The notes under the pieces: model-generated
Databases searched by the model: none
What the model saw: the letters and a program-made list of their open reading frames with translations, nothing else
Told to the model about the DNA's origin: nothing
Assembly: GCF_011065895.1 (NCBI RefSeq)
Contig: NZ_JAALCR010000012.1
Span: 124,001-188,000, forward strand
Source of the DNA: Paludisphaera rhizosphaerae
GTDB taxonomy: Bacteria; Planctomycetota; Planctomycetia; Isosphaerales; Isosphaeraceae
Reading direction: 5' to 3'
Length of the DNA stretch: 64,000 nucleotides
Made by a program: the position numbers and the translations under genes
In this document: positions 17,976 through 28,581 of the stretch, piece after piece
How the letters are laid out: each line of letters starts with the position of its first letter
Position numbering within the stretch: position 1 is the first letter of the stretch

Positions 17976-19466
17976 TCACTGGGTCTCTTTCGCCTCGGCC
18001 AGGTCCTTGCGAAGCCGATCGAGGATCTCGGGGTGATCGGCGGCGACGTTGCGGGTCTCGCCGGGGTCGGCTTCGAGGTCGTAGAGTTGGGGTTCGGGGT
18101 CGTTGCCCAGTTCGGAATTCGTGAAGGCCGCGACCTTACGTCCTCCCGATGCGGGGATGAACTTCCACTTGCCCCGGCGCACGGCCAGGCCGGCTGCCTG
18201 CTCGATCAGGGTCTCGCGGCCCTTCGGGTCCGCGCCCAGCAGAGCCTGAAGGACGTTCTGCGAATCCTTCGCCGTGGGGATCGGGCTCTGGCGGCCCACC
18301 AGCGCGGCGAAGCTGGCGGTGAAGTCGATCTGGCAGACGAGGGCGGCCGACTCGCCCGGCTTGACCTTCCCCGGCCAGCGGACGACGAACGGCACGCGGG
18401 TTCCGCCCTCGAACTTGCTGTACTTGCCGCCGCGGTACGGGCCGGCCGGCTTGTGCGAGCCCAGCTTCGCCACGGCCTCGTCCTTGTAGCCGTCGTCGAC
18501 CACGGGGCCGTTGTCGCTGGAGAAGACGATCAGGGTGTTCTCCTTCAAGCCGGCGTCGTCGATCGCCTTGACGACCTCGCCGACAGACCAGTCGAACTCG
18601 ACGATGGCGTCACCGCGAGTCCCCATCCCCGACTTGCCCAGGAAGCGGTTGTTCGGCAGGCGGGGGACGTGAATGTCATGGGTCGCGAAATAGAGGAAGA
18701 ACGGTTTATCCTTGTTCTTCTTGATGAACTCGACGGCCTGCGAGGTGAACGTGTCGGCCATGTCCTCATCCTTCCATCGGGCCTTCTCGCCTCCCTTCAT
18801 GTAGCCGATCCGGCTGACGCCGTCGACGATGGCCATGTCGTGGCCGTGGCTGGGATGGAGCCGGAGCATCTCCGGGTTGGCCTTGCCGGTGGGCTCCCCG
18901 GGAATGGGGGCGTCGTAACGGACCTCGATCGGGTCGGCCGGGTCGCGGCCGACGACCTCGTGGTTCTTCACGTAGACGCAGGGGACGCGGTCGCCGGTGG
19001 CGGCCATGATGAAGCACTCGTCAAAGCCGATCTCCAGCGGCCCGGGCGCGATCTTGCCGTTCCAGTCCAGCTTCTCGTCCCCCAAACCGAGGTGCCACTT
19101 GCCGACGGCCCCCGTCCGATAGCCGGCTTCCTTGAAGACGGTCGGCAGGGTGGTCCGGCCAGGCTCGATGATCAGCTTCGCATCGCCGGGGAGGACGCCC
19201 GTCCCCTGTCGACGCCAGGGATACTCGCCCGTAAGGATCGCGTACCGCGACGGCGTGCACGTCGCCGAGCTGCAATGCCCGTCGGTGAACCGCAGCCCCT
19301 CGCTCGCCAGGCGGTCGATGTTCGGCGTCAGCCCCGCCTTCGCCCCGTTGCAACTGATATCCCCATAGCCGAGGTCGTCCGCGTAGATCACCACCACGTT
19401 CGGCGGCACAGCCAGTGCAGGGGCCGCTGCAAGCAGACCGGTCAGGAGGAGAGTGCGTACCAACAT
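17976..19466 (-). CDS. Exported arylsulfatase
   Basis: 496 residues. Signal peptide to about residue 20 (PALAVPP). The sulfatase fold begins with VVVIYADDLGYGD (metal-binding DD), and the active-site motif is CTPSR (Cys70), followed by YAILTG. This is the formylglycine site. Other family motifs are GKWHLG, HDIHVP, FSSDNGP and the C-terminal LYDLEADPGETRN. It would hydrolyse sulfate esters outside the cytoplasm, probably on polysaccharides. Activation needs a formylglycine-generating enzyme, which is not in this window. It is transcribed away from the GNAT gene and ends in a probable terminator. Substrate unknown. Confidence 0.93.
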   Translation of the reverse strand: MLVRTLLLTGLLAAAPALAVPPNVVVIYADDLGYGDISCNGAKAGLTPNIDRLASEGLRFTDGHCSSATCTPSRYAILTGEYPWRRQGTGVLPGDAKLIIEPGRTTLPTVFKEAGYRTGAVGKWHLGLGDEKLDWNGKIAPGPLEIGFDECFIMAATGDRVPCVYVKNHEVVGRDPADPIEVRYDAPIPGEPTGKANPEMLRLHPSHGHDMAIVDGVSRIGYMKGGEKARWKDEDMADTFTSQAVEFIKKNKDKPFFLYFATHDIHVPRLPNNRFLGKSGMGTRGDAIVEFDWSVGEVVKAIDDAGLKENTLIVFSSDNGPVVDDGYKDEAVAKLGSHKPAGPYRGGKYSKFEGGTRVPFVVRWPGKVKPGESAALVCQIDFTASFAALVGRQSPIPTAKDSQNVLQALLGADPKGRETLIEQAAGLAVRRGKWKFIPASGGRKVAAFTNSELGNDPEPQLYDLEADPGETRNVAADHPEILDRLRKDLAEAKETQ

Positions 19467-19776
19467 TCCATGGATCTCCGTGGTGAGTTAAGAATCAGCC
19501 GGCGCGGAGGCCGAAATCCGTTTCGCATCGATCGAAGGCTTCGCGAATCGTCGCTCCACCCTTCACAGGGGAAGGGGGCCGAAGCCCGGATGAGGAGGGC
19601 GATCGACGGCGATGTGTGTAGCCGCCTTGAGTTCACAAGCGCTCGATGAGGGCGTTTAGTATCGGCTATCGCGTCTTCCACGGGTAGCCTCCACCGGCCG
19701 ATCGATGTGGCGGCAGACGGCCGAAAAGGCCATGATCGAGCGAATCCCCAGCGCCAACGGAGAGGAGCGAATCCGT
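19467..19776. other. Divergent intergenic region with a degenerate family C repeat
   Basis: 310 bases between the sulfatase (minus) and GNAT (plus) starts. From 19557 to 19609 the sequence CCTTCACAGGGGAAGG then GGGCCGAAGCCCGGATGAGG resembles the family C repeat in a diverged form. No gene seen. Confidence 0.5.
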
Positions 19777-20283
19777 ATGACGACCATCCGCCCCGAACGC
19801 CCCGGCGACGAGTCGGCCGTTCGCGCCGTGCTCGTCGACGCCTTTCCGACTGACGCCGAGGCGCGACTGGTGCAGTTGCTTCGCGCGGCGGGGAATCTGC
19901 CGGTCTCCCTGGTCGCGGAAGTCGACGGCGAGATCGTGGGCCACGTTGGGTTCAGCCCGGTCGCGACGGGGGCGCGGGCGATCGGCGCGGGGCTTGCGCC
20001 GCTGGCGGTGCGAGGCTCGCATCAGCGTCGTGGGATCGGCGGGATGCTGATCGCGTCTGGGCTCTCAGCCTGCCGCGACGCGGGGTTCGGCTGGGTCGTC
20101 GTCCTGGGCGAGCCGCACTATTACAGCCGGTTCGGATTCCGCCCCGCGCCGAGCGTCGGCCTTGCCGACGAGTACGGCGGCGGCGACGCCTTCCAGGTCG
20201 TTGAGCTCACCCCCGGCGCGCTGCCCGTCGGAGCGGGCCTGGTTCGGTACGCCCCGGAGTTCGCCTCGCTGGAGGAGGGTTGA
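19777..20283 (+). CDS. GNAT family N-acetyltransferase
   Basis: 168 residues from the ATG at 19777, with AGGAG about 9 bases upstream; the in-frame start at 19705 would add 24 residues without support. The fold is recognisable: IRPERPGDESAVRAVL at the start, SLVAEVDGEIVGHVGFSPV in strand 4, LAPLAVRGSHQRRGIGGMLI as the acetyl-CoA-binding loop (Q/RxxGxG/A), and VVVLGEPHYYSRFGF near the end. It resembles the YhbS-like group. The acceptor is unknown. It stands alone, upstream of a DUF1559 gene. Confidence 0.9.
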   Translation: MTTIRPERPGDESAVRAVLVDAFPTDAEARLVQLLRAAGNLPVSLVAEVDGEIVGHVGFSPVATGARAIGAGLAPLAVRGSHQRRGIGGMLIASGLSACRDAGFGWVVVLGEPHYYSRFGFRPAPSVGLADEYGGGDAFQVVELTPGALPVGAGLVRYAPEFASLEEG

Positions 20284-20313
20284 TTCCGCTCTTGCCCGAG
20301 TTTCCGGAATCCG

Positions 20314-20343
20314 TTGACGCCCTGGATTAACGCAAGTTATATT
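20314..20343 (+). promoter_or_regulatory. Sigma-70-like promoter candidate for the DUF1559-lipoprotein-sulfatase run
   Basis: TTGACG (20314-20319) and TATATT (20338-20343) are separated by 18 bases, close to consensus and in a locally AT-richer stretch just after the GNAT stop. The DUF1559 start is 125 bases downstream, leaving a leader of about 115 bases. Matching is by eye. Confidence 0.5.
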
Positions 20344-20467
20344 TTCGGCACCTCTCAGCAACAATCAGAGAACAAGTCTTAGAAGAATCGATCGGACGGG
20401 CGGTCGCCGTCGACTCGCCTTCAACTCCTCCCGATCCCACAGCCTTCACCAGGCCTGGAGCTTTCGT

Positions 20468-21406
20468 ATGCGCGCCTCACGGGGACCTATCCGCGCTGCG
20501 TTCACCTTGATCGAGTTGCTCGTCGTCATCGCGATCATCGCCGTCTTGATCGCGCTGCTGCTGCCGGCCGTTCAGGCGGCGCGCGAAGCTGCGCGTCGGG
20601 CCCAGTGCATCAACAACCTGAAGCAACTCGGGCTGGCGCTGCACAACTACTTGTCAGTCAACGACCGCTTCCCCATGGGGTCGGCGGGTCGGCTGCCTAC
20701 CACCGGAGCCTATCCAACGCCCCAGAACTGGCGTGTTCCCGTGCTGGTGGGGACGATGCCGTACATCGAGCAAGGGGCGGCCTACAACGCCTACAACAAT
20801 CAGGTCCGGTTCAACCTCACGGCCAACGACACGAGCCGGCTGACGGTGATCTCCACGTACCAGTGCCCCTCGGACACGGTCCAGGGTTTCTGGCCGGCCG
20901 GAAGCGCGATGCAGGACTACAAGGGGAACTACGGCAATAACTGGGGTCAAAACACGTTCTTCGACCAGGGGATGAAGTCCCCCTTCTGGTTGAACTACGG
21001 GGCCACGATCGCTGAGATCGTCGACGGCACGAGCAACACACTGGCCATGATGGAGCTGGTTCAACCGCCGTCTCCCAGCGGCGCGACGGTGCCCGATCGC
21101 CGAGGCCGGATCTGGAACGACGACGCCGGCTGCTATCAGGTTTCGACTCTGCTGGCCCCCAACTCCACCGCGCCCGACATCGGCCAGTGCATGACCGCCC
21201 TGAACGCCCCCTGCAACTACATCGGCAATGCCGAACCGCTTCCGCTTCAATACTCGCTGGCCTCGCGGAGTCGACATTCGGGAGGCGTGAACGTGCTGAT
21301 GTGCGACGGTTCCTCGCGGTTCGCCAAGAACTCGATCAGCCTGCCCACATGGCGAGCGCTCAGCAGCCAGGCCGGCGGCGAGGTCATCAGCGCCGACTCG
21401 TACTGA
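20468..21406 (+). CDS. DUF1559 pseudopilin-like protein
   Basis: 312 residues, ATG at 20468 with GGAG 8 bases upstream. The leader [18 protein letters not shown] has Ala before the Phe. Body motifs: NNLKQLGLALHNYL, VDGTSNTLAMMELV, SRHSGGVNVLMCDGSSRFAKN and end GGEVISADSY. It is followed after 23 bases by an interrupted lipoprotein gene and then a sulfatase, all on the plus strand, suggesting one transcript. A promoter candidate lies at 20314-20343. Confidence 0.93.
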   Translation: MRASRGPIRAAFTLIELLVVIAIIAVLIALLLPAVQAAREAARRAQCINNLKQLGLALHNYLSVNDRFPMGSAGRLPTTGAYPTPQNWRVPVLVGTMPYIEQGAAYNAYNNQVRFNLTANDTSRLTVISTYQCPSDTVQGFWPAGSAMQDYKGNYGNNWGQNTFFDQGMKSPFWLNYGATIAEIVDGTSNTLAMMELVQPPSPSGATVPDRRGRIWNDDAGCYQVSTLLAPNSTAPDIGQCMTALNAPCNYIGNAEPLPLQYSLASRSRHSGGVNVLMCDGSSRFAKNSISLPTWRALSSQAGGEVISADSY

Positions 21407-21429
21407 TTCAAACCACGGAGGGGGAAACC

Positions 21430-21879
21430 ATGTCGCGAGCAGGCGCATGGCGCGCGGCGATTCTGGTGCTGGCGTTCACGGGCTGCGGCGGAGACGAGGA
21501 ATTCGCACGCGAAGCCGTCGAAGGGACGATCTCCTTCGACGGCAAACCGATGGAAGGGGGCGTGGTCGCCTTCGTTCCGACCGAGGGCGCTGGCCCCGGC
21601 GCGGGGGGAGAGATCGAGGCGGGCCGGTTCTCCATTGCCGGCTCCGAAGGTCCCACTCCTGGGCCACACCTCGTGACCGTCACGTGAACCAAACCGACAG
21701 GAAAGAAGATCGTCGACCCTGACACACCTGATCGCCAGGTCGAGGCCATGGTCAACGTCGTCCCGGGTCGGTACAACGTGAAATCAGAGTTGAAGGCGGA
21801 CGTCAAGGCTGGCGGCCCCAACAGCTTCACGTTCGATCTGACCTCCCAGCCCGACCCGCCCGCGAAACGGACGCGCTGA
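21430..21879 (+). pseudogene. Small lipoprotein gene interrupted by an in-frame TGA
   Basis: ATG at 21430, well-placed GGAGGGGG upstream. It opens with a lipoprotein signal (VLAFTGCGG, Cys19) and AVEGTISFDGKPMEGGVVAF, the same architecture as the intact gene at 17210. Codon 86 is TGA (21685-21687). The same frame then continues without a stop to 21879 and keeps homologous features: PGRYNVKSELKADVKAGGPN and FTFDLTS, parallel to the C terminus of the 17210 protein. A single base change (for example TGG to TGA) explains it. As read, a truncated 85-residue lipoprotein is made. Readthrough or a sequencing error are alternatives. No selenocysteine machinery is in this window. Confidence 0.8.
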
Positions 21880-21917
21880 GGATCGTCCCTCTCCTCGTCA
21901 GACTTCGAGATTCCGCC

Positions 21918-23366
21918 ATGAACGACCATCGCCCGATCGCCAGCCGCGTCCGTCTGGCCCTTCGCCTGCTGACGACCGCAACTGCGCTGGCCGTCGCCGC
22001 GGGGGCTCCTCCCGCCGGCCTTGCTCGCGACGGCAAACCGAACGTCGTGTTCATCCTGGCCGACGACCTGGGACGCGGCGACCTGGGCTGCTACGGCCAG
22101 CAGAAGATCCGCACCCCGAACGTCGACCGCATGGCCGCCGAGGGGATGCGGTTCACGCGGTTCTACGCCGGCTCGCCGGTCTGCGCCCCCGCTCGGTGCA
22201 CGCTCTTGACCGGCAAGCACACCGGCCACGCCTTTGTCCGCGACAACTCTGAAGTCCAGCCCGAAGGGCAGGGGCCGATCCCCGATTCCGAGGTCACGCT
22301 GGCCGAGATGTTCAAGGCCCAGGGCTACACCACCGCCGCGATCGGCAAGTGGGGTCTGGGCTTCCCCGGCTCCGAGGGAGACCCGCTCCGGCAGGGGTTC
22401 GACCACTTCTACGGATACAACTGCCAGCGACACGCCCACTTCCACTACCCGTCCTATCTCTGGAAGGACGGCCAGAAGATCACGATCCCCGGCAACCGCG
22501 ACGACGGCACCGGCGAGGTCCACTCCAACGACCTCTTCGAAGCCGAGGCGCTACGGTTCATCGAGGCCGAGAAGGGTCGCCCCTTCTTCCTCTTCCTGCC
22601 GCTGACCTTGATCCACGCCTCGCTCCAGGTCCCGGCCGACTCGCTGGCCGAGTACGCCGGCGCGTTCCCCGAAACCCCGTACCAGGGGACGCACTACAAG
22701 TCTCACCCAACCCCTCGCGCGGCGCAGGCGGCGATGGTCACACGCCTGGACCGCACGGTGGGCCGGGTTCTCGAAAAGCTCCGCCAGTGCGGTCTGGACG
22801 ACGACACGCTGGTGATCTTCAGTTCCGACAACGGCCCGACCCGGAACGAAGGCGGCGGCGACAGCCCCTTCTTCAACTCGGCCGGCGGGCTGAAGGGCTT
22901 CAAGGGCTCGGTGTACGAGGGCGGCATCGCCGTCCCGCTCCTCGTCCGCTGGCCGGGGCGGGTCAAGCCTGGGTCGACCTGCGACTTCATTGGCTACTTC
23001 CCAGACGTGCCGTCGACCTTGATGGAGATCATCGGAGCGCCGGCGCCGGTGGGGACCGACGGGTTCAGCTTCGCCCCCAGCCTCCTCGGCTCGTCCTCAC
23101 CCCAGCCGGTGCACGACCTGCTTTACTGGGAGTTCGCCTCATACGGCGGTCAGCAGGCGGTCCGGATGGGTCCCTGGAAGGCCGTGCGTCAGAACCTCTC
23201 CAAGGGTCCGGCCAAGACCGAGTTGTACAACCTCGACGACGACCCGACCGAATCCCACGACCTGGCCGCCGGCCGTCCCGATGCCACGGCTTACTTCGAG
23301 GCCGTGATGAAGAGAGAGCACGTTCCTTCGCCGCAGTTTCCGCTCCCCTCCGTCGACCCGCGATAG
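21918..23366 (+). CDS. Exported arylsulfatase
   Basis: 482 residues. A signal peptide ends near AAGAPPAGLARD. Sulfatase motifs: VVFILADDLGRGDLGCYG, the formylglycine site CAPAR (Cys89) followed by CTLLTGKHTGH, AIGKWGLGFPGSEGDP, FSSDNGPTRNEGG and LYNLDDDPTESHDLAAG. It would hydrolyse sulfate esters after export and cysteine-to-formylglycine conversion. It is downstream of a DUF1559 gene and an interrupted lipoprotein gene on the same strand, which suggests a shared transcript. It ends 10 bases from the convergent ilvA gene. Substrate not predictable. Confidence 0.93.
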   Translation: MNDHRPIASRVRLALRLLTTATALAVAAGAPPAGLARDGKPNVVFILADDLGRGDLGCYGQQKIRTPNVDRMAAEGMRFTRFYAGSPVCAPARCTLLTGKHTGHAFVRDNSEVQPEGQGPIPDSEVTLAEMFKAQGYTTAAIGKWGLGFPGSEGDPLRQGFDHFYGYNCQRHAHFHYPSYLWKDGQKITIPGNRDDGTGEVHSNDLFEAEALRFIEAEKGRPFFLFLPLTLIHASLQVPADSLAEYAGAFPETPYQGTHYKSHPTPRAAQAAMVTRLDRTVGRVLEKLRQCGLDDDTLVIFSSDNGPTRNEGGGDSPFFNSAGGLKGFKGSVYEGGIAVPLLVRWPGRVKPGSTCDFIGYFPDVPSTLMEIIGAPAPVGTDGFSFAPSLLGSSSPQPVHDLLYWEFASYGGQQAVRMGPWKAVRQNLSKGPAKTELYNLDDDPTESHDLAAGRPDATAYFEAVMKREHVPSPQFPLPSVDPR

Positions 23367-23376
23367 CCGACGCGGT

Positions 23377-24903
<1,527 letters not shown>

Positions 24904-24946
24904 GCGGGAGATGCTCAAAATCCAAACGCAGGCCGCGGCAAATCAT

Positions 24947-25086
24947 CCTTCTCCCCCCGGGAGAAGGTGGCCGCAGGCCGGATGAGGGTCGACGCGATTC
25001 GGAACGAGTATCGCGTCCTTCATGCCCTCCGAACTCCGACGACCCTCACCCGACCCTTCGGGCCACCCTCTCCCGGCGGGAGAGGG
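24947..25086. repeat. Repeat family C, inverted pair
   Basis: Left copy (about 24947-24991) reads CCTTCTCCC, CGGGAGAAGG, TGGCCGCAGGCCGGATGAGG. Right copy (about 25041-25086) reads the opposite way: CCCTCACCCGACCCTTCGGG, CCACCCTCTCCC, GGCGGGAGAGGG. Each copy contains its own hairpins. Located between ilvA and the ABC ATPase gene. Confidence 0.8.
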
Positions 25087-25128
25087 AACGGAAAGGCGTG
25101 CCTCGGATCGTGCGAAGGACTTGCTTGC

Positions 25129-26055
25129 TCAGCTCGTGATGCCCTTGGTCAAGTGCATGAACGCCGTTTCGAGGTTGATCTCGTCTTCCTTGAAGAGGGT
25201 CAGCTCGAAGCCGTTTTCCATGATCCGGTTGGCGAGGAAGCCGTACTGGTGGACGCCCGCGCGGAGTTTAACGATGAGGACGCCGTTCTTCTCGTCGACG
25301 GTCTCGACCTCGGGCTGGGCTTCGAGGAAGTCGGCGCATTCGGTGAGGCGGTCGGCGACGTTGATGTTCAGGACGACGTCCGTTCGGACGCGCTTCATGA
25401 CCTCGGTCACCTCGCCGTTCACCAGTAGGCAGCCTTGCTCGATGATGCCGATCTTGTTGCAGATGTCGGCAAGTTCCGGAAGGATGTGGCTGGAGACGAG
25501 GATCGTCTTGCCCATCGCCCGTAGCTCCTTGAGCAGGGCCCGCATCTCGATCCGGGCGCGGGGGTCGAGGCCCGAGGCAGGCTCGTCGAGCAGGAGCACC
25601 TGGGGGTCGTGCAGCAGCGTCCGGGCGAGGCCCAGGCGCTGGGTCATCCCGCGCGAGAGGCTCGTCACCAGAGCGTCGCGCTTGTAGGTCAGGTCGACCA
25701 GCTCGAGGACTTCCTCGCAGATCTTCTTCCGCGCCGCGCCCTTGATGCGGTAGGCGGAGGCGAAGAATTCGAGGTATTCGATGACCTTCATGTCATCGTA
25801 CACGCCGAAGAAGTCGGGCATGTAGCCGATGACGCGGCGGATCTCCTTGGAGCCGGTGTAGATCGAGTAGCCGCAGACGGTGGCCTCGCCCCAGCTCGGG
25901 TTGAGCAGGGTGGCGAGGATCCGCATGGTCGTCGTCTTGCCGGCGCCGTTGGGCCCGATGAAGCCGTAGACGTCTCCCTGGTTGAGCGTCAGGTTGAGGC
26001 GGTTCAGGGCGTACATCTCGCCGTACATCTTCGTCAGGTCGTTGGTCTCGATCAT
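25129..26055 (-). CDS. ABC transporter ATP-binding protein
   Basis: 308 residues. Walker A GPNGAGKT (34-41), signature LSRGMTQRL, Walker B VLLLDEP followed by SGLDP, and the H-loop SSHIL are all intact. The C-terminal 90 residues form an extension ending in LETAFMHLTKGITS, similar to ATPases of ABC-2 and gliding or secretion type systems. It uses ATP to drive an unidentified membrane partner. The gene directly upstream (76 bases) encodes a large membrane protein, so the two probably work together. No permease of the ABC-2 type is next to it in the window. Confidence 0.93.
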   Translation of the reverse strand: MIETNDLTKMYGEMYALNRLNLTLNQGDVYGFIGPNGAGKTTTMRILATLLNPSWGEATVCGYSIYTGSKEIRRVIGYMPDFFGVYDDMKVIEYLEFFASAYRIKGAARKKICEEVLELVDLTYKRDALVTSLSRGMTQRLGLARTLLHDPQVLLLDEPASGLDPRARIEMRALLKELRAMGKTILVSSHILPELADICNKIGIIEQGCLLVNGEVTEVMKRVRTDVVLNINVADRLTECADFLEAQPEVETVDEKNGVLIVKLRAGVHQYGFLANRIMENGFELTLFKEDEINLETAFMHLTKGITS

Positions 26056-26131
26056 GGCGGTCCGCCTCGGGTCGGTCGATTCGATCGGTGAGTCAGGGAG
26101 ATGTTCGTTGGGTTCACGGTCGCGCGAATGT

Positions 26132-28399
26132 TCAGCCGCCGGCCTTCTTCAACGGCAGGATCACGCGGAGGACGGTCGTCTGCTCAACCCTGGGCTTGTC
26201 CGAGGCGTTGCCGACGACCAACTGCGTGCCGGGTGCCTTGATCCGGGCGACCAGCATCGGCCGGCCCAGCAGCAACTGGCCCGTCAGATCCATGTCGTGC
26301 AGCACCGAGTTCCCCAGGGCCTGCTCCTGGCCGGTTCGCCGCGACTCGCCCTCATGGAACATGGCGGCGAGGACCACGTCCGCCCGGCCTCGGGCGACGT
26401 CGGCCCCAGGATTCGCGGCGGACAGATAGCTGCCGGCGCGGTCGCGAAGCTCGCCGGAGAGGGCGCGATCGCTCTTGAGCCCCACGTTGAGCGTCTGCCC
26501 CGGGGCGAGTTCGCCCAGCAGATAGACGCGACGGTCGAAGACGAGGACGGCGTCGCTCAACGGGTACGTCTGGAGGTTCGTGACGGTGCCGCCGACACGG
26601 TCGAAACCCACGGGGACCAGGTCGGAGTCGAGGATCTTGGGGGCCGGCCCAAACCAGCGGGCTCCGATCGTCCGGGTGCTCCAGATCGGAATCCGGACGT
26701 GGTCCAACCGCTCCCAGGAGTTCATCGGCTCATAGGCGTAGCCCGAACCGGCGAACGAGAACCGGCCGTTTGCGCCTCCCATGCCGCCGAACTGCATCTC
26801 CGGCACGCCGAACCAGCTGGTCAGCACCTCGTAGCCCGCGGCGGGGCGGGGGGGTTCGCCGGTGGACTCCTCAGCGAGAGGCTCCACAACGCCCGAGTCG
26901 ACGGGGGTCGGCAGGAAGGCGAGGTCGTAGTCGCGGTTTTGGGGGCTGAAGAGCGTCGCCCACGACCGCCCCCGCGCCTGGCCCGTCGTCTGGTCGACGT
27001 CGACCGCGTCGACCTTGTTCACAAGGAGGTCCGTCCCCTTCAGCCGGTAGGCGGCCAGGTAGGCCAGCAGGCTCACCAGCGAGACGATCAGCGGGAACGT
27101 GATCCAGGTCAGCTCCATCCGCTTGAGGACCTTCTTCAGGAAGAAGTAATCCCCGGGGCCGATGGCCAGGATGTAGAGGAAGATCAGGAAGGCGACCAGG
27201 CCGAACGAGACCAGCTTGACCTTGGGGAACTGTTCCAGAGCCACCCGCATCTGGCTGGCGACGTCGGTGACGCCCGTGGCGTAGAACCGCGATGCGCCGC
27301 CGACCGTGACGTCGGTCGCCTCGTCCTCGAATCGGTTGCGCTTCAGGTCAAGGGCCTGGATCCAGAAGAGGCCGCGGTCAGTCCATTCGGCGAAGACCTG
27401 CTCCTCGGAGTCAACGGCGATCAGCGTGATCCGGCCGAACCCGACCGGGCCGCGGACGATGAGCGGCAGACCGGCGATCGACGCCAGAACCTTCCCGCCT
27501 CGCTCCTCGACCTGCTCCAGCTTCGCCGCCATATGGGGCGGGCTTCCGGGCGGGGTGATCGGCTTGGTGGAGTTCGCGAAGGTGTCAAAGGCCTCCAGCG
27601 ACTGAACCCGCTCTCGGCCGGTGAGTTCGGCGGGGAGAACGGGGCCGAGGACCGAATCCTTGACCGCCTGCCAGCTTGCGCCGACGGAAACGATCAGGTG
27701 GCCTCCCCGCTTGGTCCACTCGACGAGCGCCTGGCCCTTGGGTCCGGCGAGCATTTCCATCGTGGCGTGGTCGGCGGTGTCCAGCACGACCGCCCGCGCG
27801 CCGTCGTAGCCCATCCAGCGCCCCGGCAGGTGGTCCGCGGAGCCGGCGTCGATCGGCGTGATGAAGAGCTCGGAGGTCGTGCGATCGGTCCTCTTGAAGC
27901 CGACCACCTCTCGGATGTGGTCGAGCCCCTGGGGTCGCCCTGAGGCCAGGATCCACGGGTCCGTCGCCGGGATCGACGTGGGTTCGGACCGCATCACCTG
28001 ATCTCTCGATCGAGAGCCGAGCCACTTGCCGTTCTCGTTGTACAGGACGGCCGAGACCTGATTCTCACGGCCGCCGATCCGGACGTAGGCGGCGTAGCTC
28101 CGCATTTCTCCCGCGGGGACGTCCACCGGCTGTCGGCTGGCCACCGGCACGCCGTCGTCGTCGCCGGCAGTCACGTCCAGGAACCCCCGGAACGGCGACC
28201 CGCCCCCCTTGAGGTCCACCCGGACGAGCGTCCATGCGCCGACCTTGAAGACGTCCGACCCGCCGAAGCCGAGCCGAATGTTCTCCACCTCCACCGGCAT
28301 CGCCGCGAAGGTCGAGGCGGGGATCGCGCCGAGCATCGCCAACGCGAGCCCGACGGCGAGGAGGAGACGAGGACGTTGCGGCGAGGGGTGGTTCATCAT
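26132..28399 (-). CDS. Large exported/membrane protein paired with the ABC ATPase
   Basis: 755 residues. A signal peptide ends about PASTFAA. The first 390 residues are an extracytoplasmic beta-rich domain (VENIRLGFGGSDVFKVGAWT) plus a region resembling a glutamine-amidotransferase-like fold (GYDGARAVVLDTADHATMEM, WTKRGGHLIVSVGAS). Two hydrophobic segments near residues 400-460 (VSFGLVAFLIFLYILAIGPG and FPLIVSLVSLLAYLAAY) anchor it. A second extracytoplasmic part follows. The layout is reminiscent of uncharacterised partners of ABC-2 type systems. I cannot name a function. It is upstream of the ATPase on the same strand, likely one operon. Confidence 0.75.
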   Translation of the reverse strand: MMNHPSPQRPRLLLAVGLALAMLGAIPASTFAAMPVEVENIRLGFGGSDVFKVGAWTLVRVDLKGGGSPFRGFLDVTAGDDDGVPVASRQPVDVPAGEMRSYAAYVRIGGRENQVSAVLYNENGKWLGSRSRDQVMRSEPTSIPATDPWILASGRPQGLDHIREVVGFKRTDRTTSELFITPIDAGSADHLPGRWMGYDGARAVVLDTADHATMEMLAGPKGQALVEWTKRGGHLIVSVGASWQAVKDSVLGPVLPAELTGRERVQSLEAFDTFANSTKPITPPGSPPHMAAKLEQVEERGGKVLASIAGLPLIVRGPVGFGRITLIAVDSEEQVFAEWTDRGLFWIQALDLKRNRFEDEATDVTVGGASRFYATGVTDVASQMRVALEQFPKVKLVSFGLVAFLIFLYILAIGPGDYFFLKKVLKRMELTWITFPLIVSLVSLLAYLAAYRLKGTDLLVNKVDAVDVDQTTGQARGRSWATLFSPQNRDYDLAFLPTPVDSGVVEPLAEESTGEPPRPAAGYEVLTSWFGVPEMQFGGMGGANGRFSFAGSGYAYEPMNSWERLDHVRIPIWSTRTIGARWFGPAPKILDSDLVPVGFDRVGGTVTNLQTYPLSDAVLVFDRRVYLLGELAPGQTLNVGLKSDRALSGELRDRAGSYLSAANPGADVARGRADVVLAAMFHEGESRRTGQEQALGNSVLHDMDLTGQLLLGRPMLVARIKAPGTQLVVGNASDKPRVEQTTVLRVILPLKKAGG

Positions 28400-28447
28400 G
28401 GGCGTTGCGATGGAAACACAAGGTTGTCAGCGAGGACCAACGCAAGT

Positions 28448-28498
28448 CCCCTCTCCCGCCGGGAGAGGGTGGCCCGGAGGGCCGGGTGAGGGTCGTCG
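28448..28498. repeat. Repeat family C, single copy
   Basis: CCCTCTCCCGCCGGGAGAGG followed by GTGGCCCGGAGGGCCGGGTG and AGGGTCGTCGG. It contains two hairpins and lies in the gap upstream of the 755-residue membrane protein gene. Confidence 0.8.
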
Positions 28499-28581
28499 GA
28501 CCTGTAAGCAGGCAATGGGTTGCCGAGCCTTCAATTGGCAAGAGTGCTGTTTGGCAGTTTTCGGAGTGTCTTTCGGAGTCG

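Noticed and set aside
18033-19649. 538-codon plus-strand frame over the sulfatase
   Set aside because: Shadow; the minus-strand frame has all sulfatase motifs.
21685-21687. TGA read as selenocysteine
   Set aside because: No selenocysteine genes in the window, no SECIS-like hairpin that I can see immediately downstream, and the homologous protein has no cysteine at this position.
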